Both the position numbers and the translations under genes were made by a program. A stretch of 64,000 bases of DNA from Latrodectus hesperus (lineage: Eukaryota > Arthropoda > Arachnida > Araneae > Theridiidae): assembly GCA_037975125.1 (NCBI GenBank), contig CM075855.1, positions 82,841,278-82,905,277 on the forward strand, given 5' to 3'. The notes beneath the pieces were generated by a model. It was not told the DNA's origin. It searched no databases and was given only the letters and a program-made list of their open reading frames with translations. Positions 1-9,730 of this stretch are shown here, one piece after another (the stretch's first letter is position 1; each line of letters begins with the position of its first letter).

Positions 1-377
1 TATTGAAAAGAATAATAGAAAGTTTTCTGAGCAATGCTATTGAAAAGAATAGAAAGTTTTCTGAACTAAATTATTGAAAAGAATAATAGAAAGTTTTCTA
101 AGCTATGCTATTGAAAAGAATAATAGAAAGTTTTCTGAGCTATGCTATTGAAAAGAATAATAGAAAGTTTTCTGAGGTATGCTATTGAAAAGAATAATAG
201 AAAGTTTTCTGAGGTATGCTATTGAAAAGAGTAGAAAGTTTTCTGAGCTATGCTATTGAAAAGAATAATAGAAAGTTTTCTGAGCTATGCTATTGAAAAG
301 AATAATAGAAAGTTTTCTGAGCTATGCTATTGAAAAGAATAATAGAAAGTTTTCTGAGCTATGCTATTGAAAAGAAT
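1..377. repeat. 37-bp minisatellite (about 10.3 copies)
   Basis: Ten tandem units begin at 1, 38, 72, 109, 146, 183, 220, 254, 291 and 328, with a 13-nt partial unit at 365-377. The standard unit is 37 nt and starts TATTGAAAAGAATAATAG. Units 2 and 7 are 34 nt because of a 3-nt deletion at the AATAAT step. Unit ends vary slightly (gagctatgc, gaggtatgc, gaactaaat). The array begins at base 1, so it probably continues to the left. No coding potential is seen. Confidence 0.95.
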
Positions 378-1164
378 TTTGCTCTGAAAATTTTTACATC
401 CGTTTGTCCAGTCACATATTCACTTAATGAAATTATTATATTTTATGATGTAACAAGAGTAACTTGAAAAAAAAAGTGTAATCTTATTTTATATTATTTA
501 GAAAAAGTTGTTTTCCATTTCTAATATTATTCGAAAACTCGAGACGTCTTCTTATCGAAATTTTTAAATCGATATGAATTTAATTTTTTTACAGTTGTAA
601 GCTGTGTGTGTGAGTGTACAAATCTTGAATATAGTTATATATTAAGAGCAATATAAATGATAAAATTTGTACGTCCATTATTATTGTCCTTGAATATTGA
701 CAATTTGAAACTATATACTTAATTTAACTTACTGATTTACAGTTCAAGTGTTCATGAGCTCGATGCTTGCATCTGCTGGTAATGTTTTTTTTTTGTAGTT
801 TGGAATTCAATTTAGTTCGTATTTCCCGTTTCATGTACTCTTGACTTCAAAAATTACCTGTACGAAGACAAATAAAAGAAAATGTTAAGATGTAATTATC
901 AGAAACATAAGACATTGCAAAGTTAGATTAAACATAAAAATATTAAACATTATGGGTATATTATGAATGAATGGTAACAGTAATATTTTGACTTATTTAT
1001 ATCTAATTTTTTTTTCTTTCATAACTGAAACTGTCGCTTCTGGACATGAATTGTTTCAGATTAGATACATTTACTTGTGCTGAATTTCGTCAGATAAATT
1101 CATATAAATATTACTGAGTTTATTGTTTATTGCCCCCACAATTTATCTATTTATCTATCAAAAT

Positions 1165-1167
<3 letters not shown>
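378..1167. other. AT-rich non-coding stretch
   Basis: No ORF, RNA gene or recognisable transposon was seen. The sequence is AT-rich with frequent stops in all frames. Confidence 0.7.

Positions 1168-1248
<81 letters not shown>
1168..1248. repeat. (AT)n microsatellite
   Basis: An uninterrupted run of AT dinucleotides, about 40 copies. Confidence 0.95.
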
Positions 1249-1253
<5 letters not shown>

Positions 1254-2792
1254 GATAAATTTAGATTAAATTATTTCAGCTTATATCAAGTTTGCAGCTG
1301 AAATTGCTCAGATAAATGAGTAGATAAAGGAATTAAGAACTTATTGTGAATCGTATTTCAGGTTGATTTGAAGAATTAAGAAATGTATTTACGAACCCTT
1401 TTTTTATGAGAAATATGTACTTCAAACTACCATTTTATGCAAGTTTCATTTAATAAATTTTTATTCATTGTATGAGAAAATTTTAAAAACTGCGACACAG
1501 ATTCATAATTTAATTAAAATATTTTGTGTAAATAAACTTTTTCTAATTCATTTTCTAGTTATAAATGCAAATAATTTTTTTACAGTAAAATTAACTTTTA
1601 ATACTTGTTTTGTGGTTTCAAGACGAAGTTCTTAGCTGTGTAAAATATTTGTGTATAATATTCATGTAACAATACATAGATATTATGCACAAAAAACATG
1701 GAAAATCTAAAATTTAAAAAACGTTCCTAATTGGAAAATTTTTTTAAGTGACGAAAAATCATTTTGAGAATCAGTTTTTAAATTTCGTTGAGAAATACGA
1801 GATTAATATTTCAGAAATTATGTATATATATATAAAGCAAAAAATATATATAAATATAAAGTAATAAATACAATACTGAAAATATAATGTAATAAAATAG
1901 GAACTACAATACACACACACACATTATAGGAAATCCAGCCAGCGCAAAAGCAGCTAAAGAAAAACTATATAAATAAGATAAAATATGAAGAATATTGAAA
2001 CCAGAAATATAAAATTGGAAAAATACTAAAATATATGAGGCAAATGAAAAGAAGAAGGCATAGGGACCACGTTTTTATCAGGAGGGAGATGGCCAGCTAT
2101 GCAAAATGAACACTCTTTTGTAACAAGCTCGAAGGATAAATGTCTAAAAATCTTCGAGCAATTCTCCCGAAGAATGTTCGTATTAAAAGAACTTAGTTAA
2201 AAAAAATTAGAATAAATATATAGGCATAAAAGTAAAAATACTCACAATAGATGAAAATATTCACAATAAATGAAACATAAGTACAGTAGAAAAAATAATT
2301 ACTGTATAGAAAAATACATACAGAAAATACATACTGTAGAAAAATACATAATACAAGTGCCAGCAAATCAGATTAAAATTATATATGAGAATAGTAGGAA
2401 GTTGCCAAAAGTAAATTTGAAATTAGAATACAGAAATATTGCCAGAAGTAATTAAATTCAAAAAGTTAAAGTGAGTTAGAAACAAGTAGTAAATTTGAAA
2501 TTAAAATGTGTTAAAAGGGATTTAAGTTTAAGTTATGTATAAAATAAGGTGTATAAATGTAGGTGTTTTCAGGATTCTTGTAAGAACTTCAATGCTTGGG
2601 TAGCCCTTCTGTAGTTATAAAAACTACGCATTACTTCAATCTTACAAGCGATTCCCTACTTCCTACATATATTGAAATAAAATTTATTGGAATATTATTA
2701 ATTTTTAGGTGAGCTATTAGGCGTTTTATTGGATTTTTAGTAGATTCATATTTCATTTATGTTTCTGGTTTCAATATTCTTCATGTTTTATC

Positions 2793-2796
<4 letters not shown>
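1249..2796. other. AT-rich non-coding stretch
   Basis: No gene is recognised. A short ORF at 2270-2455 is Lys/Tyr/Ile-rich, as expected by chance at this composition. A short (AC)n run lies near 1912-1922. Confidence 0.65.

Positions 2797-2881
<85 letters not shown>
2797..2881. repeat. Compound (AT)n-(AG)n microsatellite
   Basis: (AT)n runs from 2797 to about 2852 and passes directly into (AG)n to 2881. Confidence 0.95.
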
Positions 2882-2885
<4 letters not shown>

Positions 2886-3029
2886 GCAAACAAAATTATA
2901 ATTTTAATTATAATTAATAGTAGAAACATCGAGCCATTAATTTTTAATTATTATGATTCTACATTTTAAATGGAATGAAATTTCAAAAAATATTTTATTG
3001 AATTTCTTTTTATGAAAATTTTTCATAAA

Positions 3030-3340
3030 TTTGAAGAAATCCTTATCACATGTTTTATGTAAAAAATGATCTTTTTAGAAATTTAAATTATTAATTTCAT
3101 TCATTTAAATAAGAACAAGCACGAATAAAATATGCATACTTTTGCTAACATCTAAAATAGGGAATATAAAATTCCATATTTTATATACTTGAAAAAAAAT
3201 CCTTATCACTTGTTTTATGTGAAAAGTAATTATCTTTTAATAAACTTAAATTACAAAATTCATTCATTTAAATAAAAACAAGCACGAACGAAAACTATAC
3301 AATTTTGCAAATATCTAAAATGAGGAATATAAAATTTTTA
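3030..3340. repeat. Local tandem duplication, ~160-bp period
   Basis: Two diverged copies lie head to tail, offset by 160 nt. Both carry aaatccttatcac, ttcattcatttaaataa, aacaagcacgaa and aggaatataaaattt in the same order. The first copy is about 3036-3176 and the second about 3196-3336. Point changes and small indels separate them. No ORF is conserved. Confidence 0.75.
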
Positions 3341-4644
3341 AACATTTAACTGAATTTATGTTTTAATTACAAAACCTTGTAAAATGTTTTCCATGAAGTA
3401 TTAGAGGAAATGGAAAAAAGTACTTTGTCTGCCATAAATGATCAATTCAAATCAATCAATGGATATCACTTATTCGAAATTGATTTCTCAACAAAATTAC
3501 GTGGAGAAATGAATGAACAAATAGCTTAAAGTTGATCCCTACGACTCATTAAACGTTTGCAGAGTTTGGAAATTAAAGATATTATATTCTCAAGAAAAGA
3601 TTAAAAGGATGCTTTGCCTTAATATTAAATATACATATTTTTAAAGTTGAATAATTTAGAAGTAAAATTAGCTATGCTGATAGTAGAAGCATAATAAAGA
3701 TATTCATTGATAAATGTTCCTGTCTTCTGAGAAGCTACTATTAAAGCTTCTCCTCTGTACTTTAGTGATTAACATATCATAATGTAAGTAATCACAATTA
3801 TTTCAATTTCACAGTTTTAAAAGTTCTTGTCTTTGTGAGTTTGGAAAAAAACATTTGCGATTATAATTGAATGTTCTTTGATTGACCAATTGTTCCATCA
3901 GTTGAAAATGGATAATTTACCATCAATATACATTAATATAGAGTTGTAAATTTATTTATTTAAACTAATAGTCTAATATTTAGTCTCACATATAAAATAA
4001 TATATTGCACTATTAAAATAGCGAATTCATTTCGTTGCAAATATTTTAAAAGGACCTGGCTTTAAATTTGTGAGGAAAAAAAAAGTCTCGTAATGATATG
4101 ATATTATACTATGATGTAACATTAAGAAACGCTTAAAAGAGTACAAGTTATTTTCTCTTATATCGATAAGTTATTTTACTTAGGATTCAAATTATAAAAG
4201 ATGTATCATAAGTGTTTCATATGTTTACAAATTTTATATGATTAAAGTATTACAACAATGGGTATTTTTAAAACATTATATTTTTAAACACAAATTGGTT
4301 ATCGATTCGGAAAATGCATCTTCAACCAAACTGATAATTTAAATTCCCAAGAAAAATCTAATTATCAAAAAATACTAAAATAAAAAAAGTATTAAAATGA
4401 TTGACTACCTGGAATTGAAAATTCTCAAATGAATAATATTTTCTTCCGTAAAAGACTACGAAAACTGTAAACATAAATCTGAATTATGCAAAGAGAATCT
4501 CAAAGGCAGATCGATCTGCAAAATTGGTGGTAGCAAAATTTGATTTAAACAATTTAAGGAAGTCAAAACTCACATAAAATGGTAGAGGGATGACCAAAAT
4601 GCCACTGAAAATTTACTACAGTTAATTATTTTGAAATTCAGATT
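3341..4644. other. AT-rich non-coding stretch
   Basis: No gene or known element is recognised. Confidence 0.65.
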
Positions 4645-5210
4645 TACGCATTCAGTACCACTCAGTACCATTACCAAGTGCCAATACAAAGTGAAAATGA
4701 GAAATTCATAATTATTCATATCATTTCCAAGTCAATTTTCGTCCCTTATCTCTTCAGGTGCTACATTTTTCACGTGATTTTACTTTGGCCACTGTGAATT
4801 TGCGAAAAACAACGGCTATTCAAATAAACAGTATGTGACCAACAGTTTCTTGAATAATTCCTCATCACGAAATCTTGGAATATTCCAGAAAAAGGAATAT
4901 TTTTGAAAAATCGAATCATATAAAACAAACATGAAGAAAACACATTGTTTGAAGAACCTTGTGGTAGATTTGCAACAAATAACAATGCAAACAGTGTCTG
5001 CACGAACGAAAAAATTCTAGAAAACAAAATTGTTGTTTCAGCTCGTGGCACACGAAAACAGAATGATAAGACGTAGATTCTAAAAGGATCTTCTAAACTT
5101 CAACGTAAATCATGACCTAGATTCAAAGAATCCATTTTATTCAAAGCATTTTGCACGCGATAGATAGTTTCTGAATTAATAATTATTATCTTAATGAATG
5201 TCAAATTAAA
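4645..5210. repeat. Dispersed ~560-bp sequence, copy 1 (second copy near 60087-60650)
   Basis: This stretch aligns by eye, in the same orientation, with 60087-60650. Shared blocks in order include gagaaattcataattattca / taagaaattcataattattca, cacgtgattttact, ggctattcaaat-acagtatgt, gcaaacagtgtctgca, aagacgtaga and gcacgcgatagata. Indels between the copies are not multiples of three. The minus-strand ORF here (4770-5051) is shifted by a one-base indel in the other copy, so coding is unlikely. It sits ~4.4 kb upstream of the spidroin start. It may be an unnamed transposable element, part of a segmental duplication, or a duplicated regulatory region. Confidence 0.75.
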
Positions 5211-6025
5211 TAAATATAATCAAGACTTTATAACATTTGAAATATTTGCATAAAAGGATTGCCGCAAAATATTATACATGTTTTATAAAAACACAAGCTG
5301 GTTTTATAAATTCTTAAATAATATTTCTATTGAATTACAAGTACAAAAATATATTAGACAATTATTTTAATATCTAAAAGATAATCAAATGATGAAATTT
5401 TGAGAACAGGAATCAAATATAACAAAAAGTGATTCACGTCTTTTAATCTGAAAACTTTATGAGCTAAAATTGCAAATATTAACTGATATTAATTGCTTAT
5501 TGTGAATTAAATATTTAAAAAAAAACATCTAGCATGCAAGTATCTGTAGCACTCGCTGGAAACATTTTCTTGCATCTAAAAATGTTTACTCTAATATGGC
5601 AAGAATAAATCTAAACGAGAATCTTACAAACCTACTTATCTTCTGCCTATGTGATGCAAGATTTTAGACTAACTCATCATGCAGTGACTATTTTCATTTT
5701 AATTCCAAGAAACTTCCAAACAAATTCCAATTTGAATTTATAAAAGGGAAAAGTATAGATGATACAGTTCCCGAAACGTTCAATAAAATCAAAAATAATT
5801 GTAAAAAGAAACAATTTTTTTATTTGGTATCTCTGAATACCAAAAGTTTATTCATCAGTGTATGAATCGAGTATAAAGTATTAATTGTATTTTTTGTGAC
5901 GGTGGACTTTATAGTGAACGCACATTTAGGTTATTTCTTGTATTTCGATTTTGATTATGACCATGTCATTTTGTACTATTGTTGCCTTTATGCCTTTTTT
6001 AAGTATTATTGCTGTTTTAGGTTGA
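5211..6025. other. AT-rich non-coding stretch
   Basis: No gene is recognised. Confidence 0.6.
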
Positions 6026-6082
6026 AAGGTTCCTATGGTTTGATAATGATTTGGGATATCAATATCAAACCATAGGAACCTT
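6026..6082. repeat. Perfect 20-bp inverted repeat (hairpin) at the LINE break
   Basis: The left arm 6026-6045 (aaggttcctatggtttgata) is exactly complementary to 6063-6082, with a 17-nt loop. The right arm forms the last recognisable bases of the LINE endonuclease fragment, so the hairpin coincides with the element's truncation point. Confidence 0.9.
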
Positions 6083-6319
6083 ATTTTTGTTAACATATGG
6101 ATCGTTTATCGAAGCAATATCTATTTCGTTTGTTACTAATTCTTGGGCCAGTGAAAAGTTTGCTGCGCGGCAATGATTTAGGTTAATATGTAGTAACTTT
6201 AAACCTTTATATTTGTATTTATGTTCCATAATCTTTTTTTGAAATGATATTATTAAGTTCTTTTTCGTGTATTGTGAATCTTCTATCTTTTGCACCACTA
6301 CATTTTGTTTCATTTTCAC
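6065..6319 (-). pseudogene. LINE ORF2 start: endonuclease fragment
   Basis: An 84-codon reading frame overlaps the end of ORF1 by about 100 nt. Its residues LLHINLNHCRAANFSLAQEL and DIASINDPYVNKNKVP match the usual opening of an AP-endonuclease-type (exonuclease-endonuclease-phosphatase) LINE domain. It ends abruptly at the hairpin at 6063-6082, so no catalytic core or reverse transcriptase follows. Confidence 0.75.
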
Positions 6320-7222
6320 ATTTTATGTCTTTATGCTGTTGTCCACCTCTTTCTAGGTTTTGACAATCTTTTGCAAAATGACCATACTTCAAACATTTGT
6401 AGCACTGTATGATTTTAAGATATTCTCTGAACCTTACTGATGTCCAGCCTAAATAAAGCATTTCTTTATCTCTTATTTTTGGATAATCTCTACTGTCTAT
6501 GGTCAAGACCCAATTATTTTCATATTTTCCATTACATTCAAATATGGCCTCCAGAACAAAATCTTTCTCTAAATTATTTTGTTTAATTATCGTTTGTATA
6601 TGATACCTTCTTTTTCTATCTCTTTGTCGACATCATACAATATTATTCGTGGTTTTCTTTTATTGCGTTTGGTTGCTTTTAGTTCCTTATCCTTATCGTA
6701 GCTTTGTATTTCTTTTAATAATGTGTCTATATCCTCTGCTGTTTCAGTTTTAATTATCCCACCTTTTCTAATTGTTCTGCTCTTATTAATATTTGCTTTA
6801 ACCTTAGCCGGGATTATTATTTTCTTAACCACTTTTCTTGTGTCTTCAAATGTTTTGTCTTCTTTATTTGGGTATACTATAAGAACATTGTTTTTTATCT
6901 GTCTTGATCTTTCTCTGTTACTTTTTATTTTAGACTGTTGATTCATTGTTTGGTCTATAATATTGACCTGCAGGATCGCAGCCGTATATGTTTTGGTTAG
7001 TTTTATCTAACCTCTGAGAAATGATATTTCTTGTAATTGTTCCATTATAATTTTCATGAAATCTCCGATTCTATCTCTTATTTTTACCTGGGCAGGAAGT
7101 ATAAGTTTGCTATTAGCAATAACGGTTTGTAAATCTTTCGCTAAATCAAATATAACATTTAGTTTTTCATTTATTTGTTGTGAGTCCATACCTCCATCTT
7201 GGAGAGACGGTACTTCTGTCAT
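6219..7222 (-). pseudogene. LINE ORF1 (gag-like protein), broken
   Basis: Three open segments follow one another on the minus strand: 7222-7007 (starting MTEVPSLQDGG), 6946-6587 and 6506-6219. The middle segment is Lys-rich and contains RKGGIIKTETAEDI and KPRIILYDVD, the kind of motifs seen before the knuckle in LINE ORF1 proteins. The last segment carries the zinc knuckle CYKCLKYGHFAKDC, which fits C-X2-C-X4-H-X4-C and is a nucleic-acid-binding motif. Stops and frameshifts between the segments inactivate it. Confidence 0.75.
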
Positions 7223-7250
7223 GATTCCATGTCAAGTTGCTACACTTTAG

Positions 7251-9470
7251 CACACCGGATCCATAAAAATTATTAAAGATAATGCAAAACAAAAATTGAC
7301 ACACTTGACCAAATTAATTTACAAGAATTTTCACCCAATAAATACAAAAGCAGTGACCCCTCCGCCTACGTTAGTCACCGATGTTCTGGTGTTACTAGGA
7401 GCCACCAACGTAAAGGTGTAGGTCGGAGTATTAAGAAGAGATTTGAATCACAATATAATTACTAGTAAATACGAGCAATAGTTTTACCCTCTTTCCCGGA
7501 ATAGTTTCTAGGCCATTGTTCTGGGAATTACAATATAATAAAAAAATACTACAAATCTCTTGGAACTGGCTCCCATATTTTTAGTATAAGTCCCTTTATG
7601 TGACAAATCAAAATTCTGCTTGTCTTATATTTTACTAGAATGAATCAACAAATCCATGGGTAAAAACAGAACTTGCAAATCTAGAGTAAGTATTCTATGA
7701 GAAATTATTTACTCCATTTTATTTGTTGAAAATCACGATGATTATTTGTTTCAAATAGAAATAAGGTGGATATTTAAAAGTATTTGTTTAAATCGTTTTA
7801 TAGGCTCTTCGATATAGCGTTGGAATATATGAAAAAAACGACAATGACATAAGACAAAATTTAATTAAATAAAAACAATACAGGCTATAAATTTGATTTA
7901 TATTGCCAAATTTATCAAAATTATTTTTAAATTACTAGTTATCAATTAAATTTAATCAAAACTAAAAGAGCTCTATCTATATTTGTTACAAAACTTTCTC
8001 TTTATAAGCAAAAATTCGTAGGAGGATCCTGTTCTTAGTTTCCAAATCTTTTCAAATCGACAAATAGAGATTTGCTTGCTTATTGTCAATATTTAATTTC
8101 CCTTCATGCAGGCCTAAACCAAAGATTTCAAAGTAATCCACTTGGAAATATCCGATTAGATGTTGAGCACTTACGGGTAAGCAAACTCAGATGCTTAACA
8201 CAGCGAAAACTAAAGTGATACAGAAGCAGTTTCTTGAAATATCCACAAATGAGAAATTTAAACAAATGTTTGAAAAAGGATACAAAAAATTTTTATTTCA
8301 AAAACAGATACAGATTTCTTACACTGCATTATGAGTTACTGCTTAGAAGATCTTGACTGCTTTTCAAACTTTCTGTCATGTAGAGCGATGATTCAGAGCC
8401 ATTTTGAATTTTATAACACTAAAAAACTGATTAAAATTAGTTCCGTAGTGAAGGAGAGTTTCGGTTCGGCTGCTGCTCGAATGCATTGAACCGGGCATAC
8501 ACCTATAAAATCTTAAGTGCGACTAAACATTAATTTAATTTAATGTACTCTTTAAACAAAAGTTATAATTTAAGCAAATACTTCTTCAAGAAAATCTTTT
8601 CTCATTTGCATTATGAAAATTCATAGTAAGCATTTTCATGAAAGATTCCATGGGTCAAAAGATTTGGGAACCACTGTTTGAAGTTGAAACTTTACACAGA
8701 TATTCTATATATAGTGAATTGATATATTTGTTATTGAAAAAAATTTCGGTCTGTAAACCAAATATTTAGCTCTTATTACCTATTTATATTCCTGAAAATA
8801 TAGAAATATTTATAATACAGTTGTAAAGAAATATAAACATATTTAAAGAATATAAAAAATTTATATATTTCAGACAAATTCTGCGTATTACGGTTTCAAT
8901 TTATACAAATAAAAATGAAACAAGTATAAATCTTCAAACATATTTCTCAATTTAATAACTTTTTTAAATTTTACATTCAAGACTAAAATCCTTATAACAT
9001 TTTCGACATTCTGACATTTACAGAACTTCATTTAAAAATATGTACTGAAAAAGACTCCTAAATAATCACATAATATAATGTTAAAATAATTACATATTTC
9101 AGTACTAAAATATATATAAAACTATGTTGAGAGAGAACATGAAATATTTTTAAATTAACATTAAAAATATACATAATAATTAAAAATTAAAATATTTCTG
9201 CAAACTATAATTCAGTTAAAATAGCAAAATAAATTTTATCATTTTCAAGAAATTAATCATTTTATTAAATTGAAAAAACTATTATTAATAGAACTTTTCA
9301 AACTGTACATCATATTAAGGAAGCTAAACATTCATTTTTAAATAGAAAAATTTAAAAATTAATTAATGAAATTTAATATAATTGCAATAATTAAAAAAAT
9401 TATAATCAAAATAAGGTGAGACGTGTAGATTAAACTTTTGAAAAAAAATTACTGCGCATTTCATTTCTCT
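7251..9470. other. Upstream AT-rich stretch of the spidroin gene
   Basis: No ORF or known element is recognised, apart from a GC-richer patch at 7355-7440 that may belong to the LINE. The AT-rich composition persists until about 9470, where it changes to the less AT-rich promoter of MaSp2. Confidence 0.6.
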
Positions 9471-9475
9471 ACGAA

Positions 9476-9481
9476 CAGCTG
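9476..9481. promoter_or_regulatory. E-box CAGCTG upstream of MaSp2
   Basis: CAGCTG lies about 150 nt upstream of the predicted transcription start. The sequence matches the CAGSTG class bound by achaete-scute bHLH dimers. Silk-gland achaete-scute factors are reported in black widows. Binding here is inferred. Confidence 0.45.
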
Positions 9482-9551
9482 AATTTGCCACGGAGGCATA
9501 TTTAGTGCGTCACAAAATAACGCTGCAATGATATCATTGATTGCACAATAC

Positions 9552-9557
9552 CAGGTG
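9552..9557. promoter_or_regulatory. E-box CAGGTG upstream of MaSp2
   Basis: CAGGTG lies about 43 nt before the TATA box. It is a second CAGSTG-class E-box within 80 nt of the first, in the short non-AT-rich proximal promoter. Confidence 0.45.
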
Positions 9558-9579
9558 GATTTGTCAACCTGCTTTTTAT

Positions 9580-9583
9580 CACG
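9580..9583 (+). promoter_or_regulatory. CACG motif of spidroin promoters
   Basis: CACG occurs 12 nt before the TATA box in the context tttttatcacgaaaatc. A CACG motif just upstream of TATA has been described as shared among MaSp promoters. I give this from memory of the family literature. Confidence 0.5.
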
Positions 9584-9594
9584 AAAATCTACAG

Positions 9595-9603
9595 TATAAA
9601 AAG
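9595..9603 (+). promoter_or_regulatory. TATA box of MaSp2
   Basis: TATAAAAAG lies 49 nt before the ATG. It predicts transcription starting around 9622-9630, giving a very short 5' leader of ~15-22 nt, as is usual for spidroin genes. Confidence 0.8.
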
Positions 9604-9626
9604 GAACCAAAATTCTGGAAAAGTAT

Positions 9627-9631
9627 TCAGT
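9627..9631 (+). promoter_or_regulatory. Arthropod initiator (TCAGT) of MaSp2
   Basis: TCAGT matches the arthropod initiator consensus. Its A (9629) is 34 nt from the first T of the TATA box and 15 nt before the ATG. The spacing is slightly long but plausible. Confidence 0.5.
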
Positions 9632-9643
9632 CGGGATTTCCCA

Positions 9644-9730
9644 ATGACTACAATGAATTGGTCTACTCGACTTGCCTTATCATTACTCGTAGTGCTTTGC
9701 ACTCAGAGCCTCTATGCTCTGGGACAAGCA
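9644..9730 (+). other. MaSp2: MaSp2 signal peptide region
   Basis: Codons 1-29. A short polar start with one Arg (R9) is followed by a hydrophobic core (residues 10-18) and small residues near 25-29 (A25, G27, A29). Cleavage near residues 25-29 would release the N-terminal domain. The exact site is inferred. Confidence 0.8.

Larger units (their letters stand above)
6063..7250 (-). mobile_element. Non-LTR retrotransposon remnant (R1/I/Jockey-like), 5' part only
   Basis: Read on the minus strand, the segment holds a gag-like ORF1 with a CCHC knuckle. The first ~50 residues of an ORF2 endonuclease overlap it, an arrangement known from R1/I/Jockey-group LINEs. The reverse-transcriptase part is missing because homology stops at the hairpin near 6063. 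Frame breaks in ORF1 show the copy is dead. The GC-richer stretch at 7355-7440 may be its 5' leader, but I cannot prove this. Confidence 0.75.

Noticed and set aside
1..377. CRISPR-like array
   Set aside because: Head-to-tail identical units without spacers in a eukaryotic genome; it is a minisatellite.
4770..5051. 93-codon minus-strand ORF in the dispersed 560-bp sequence
   Set aside because: The second copy has a one-base indel and stops in the equivalent frame, so the reading frame is not conserved.
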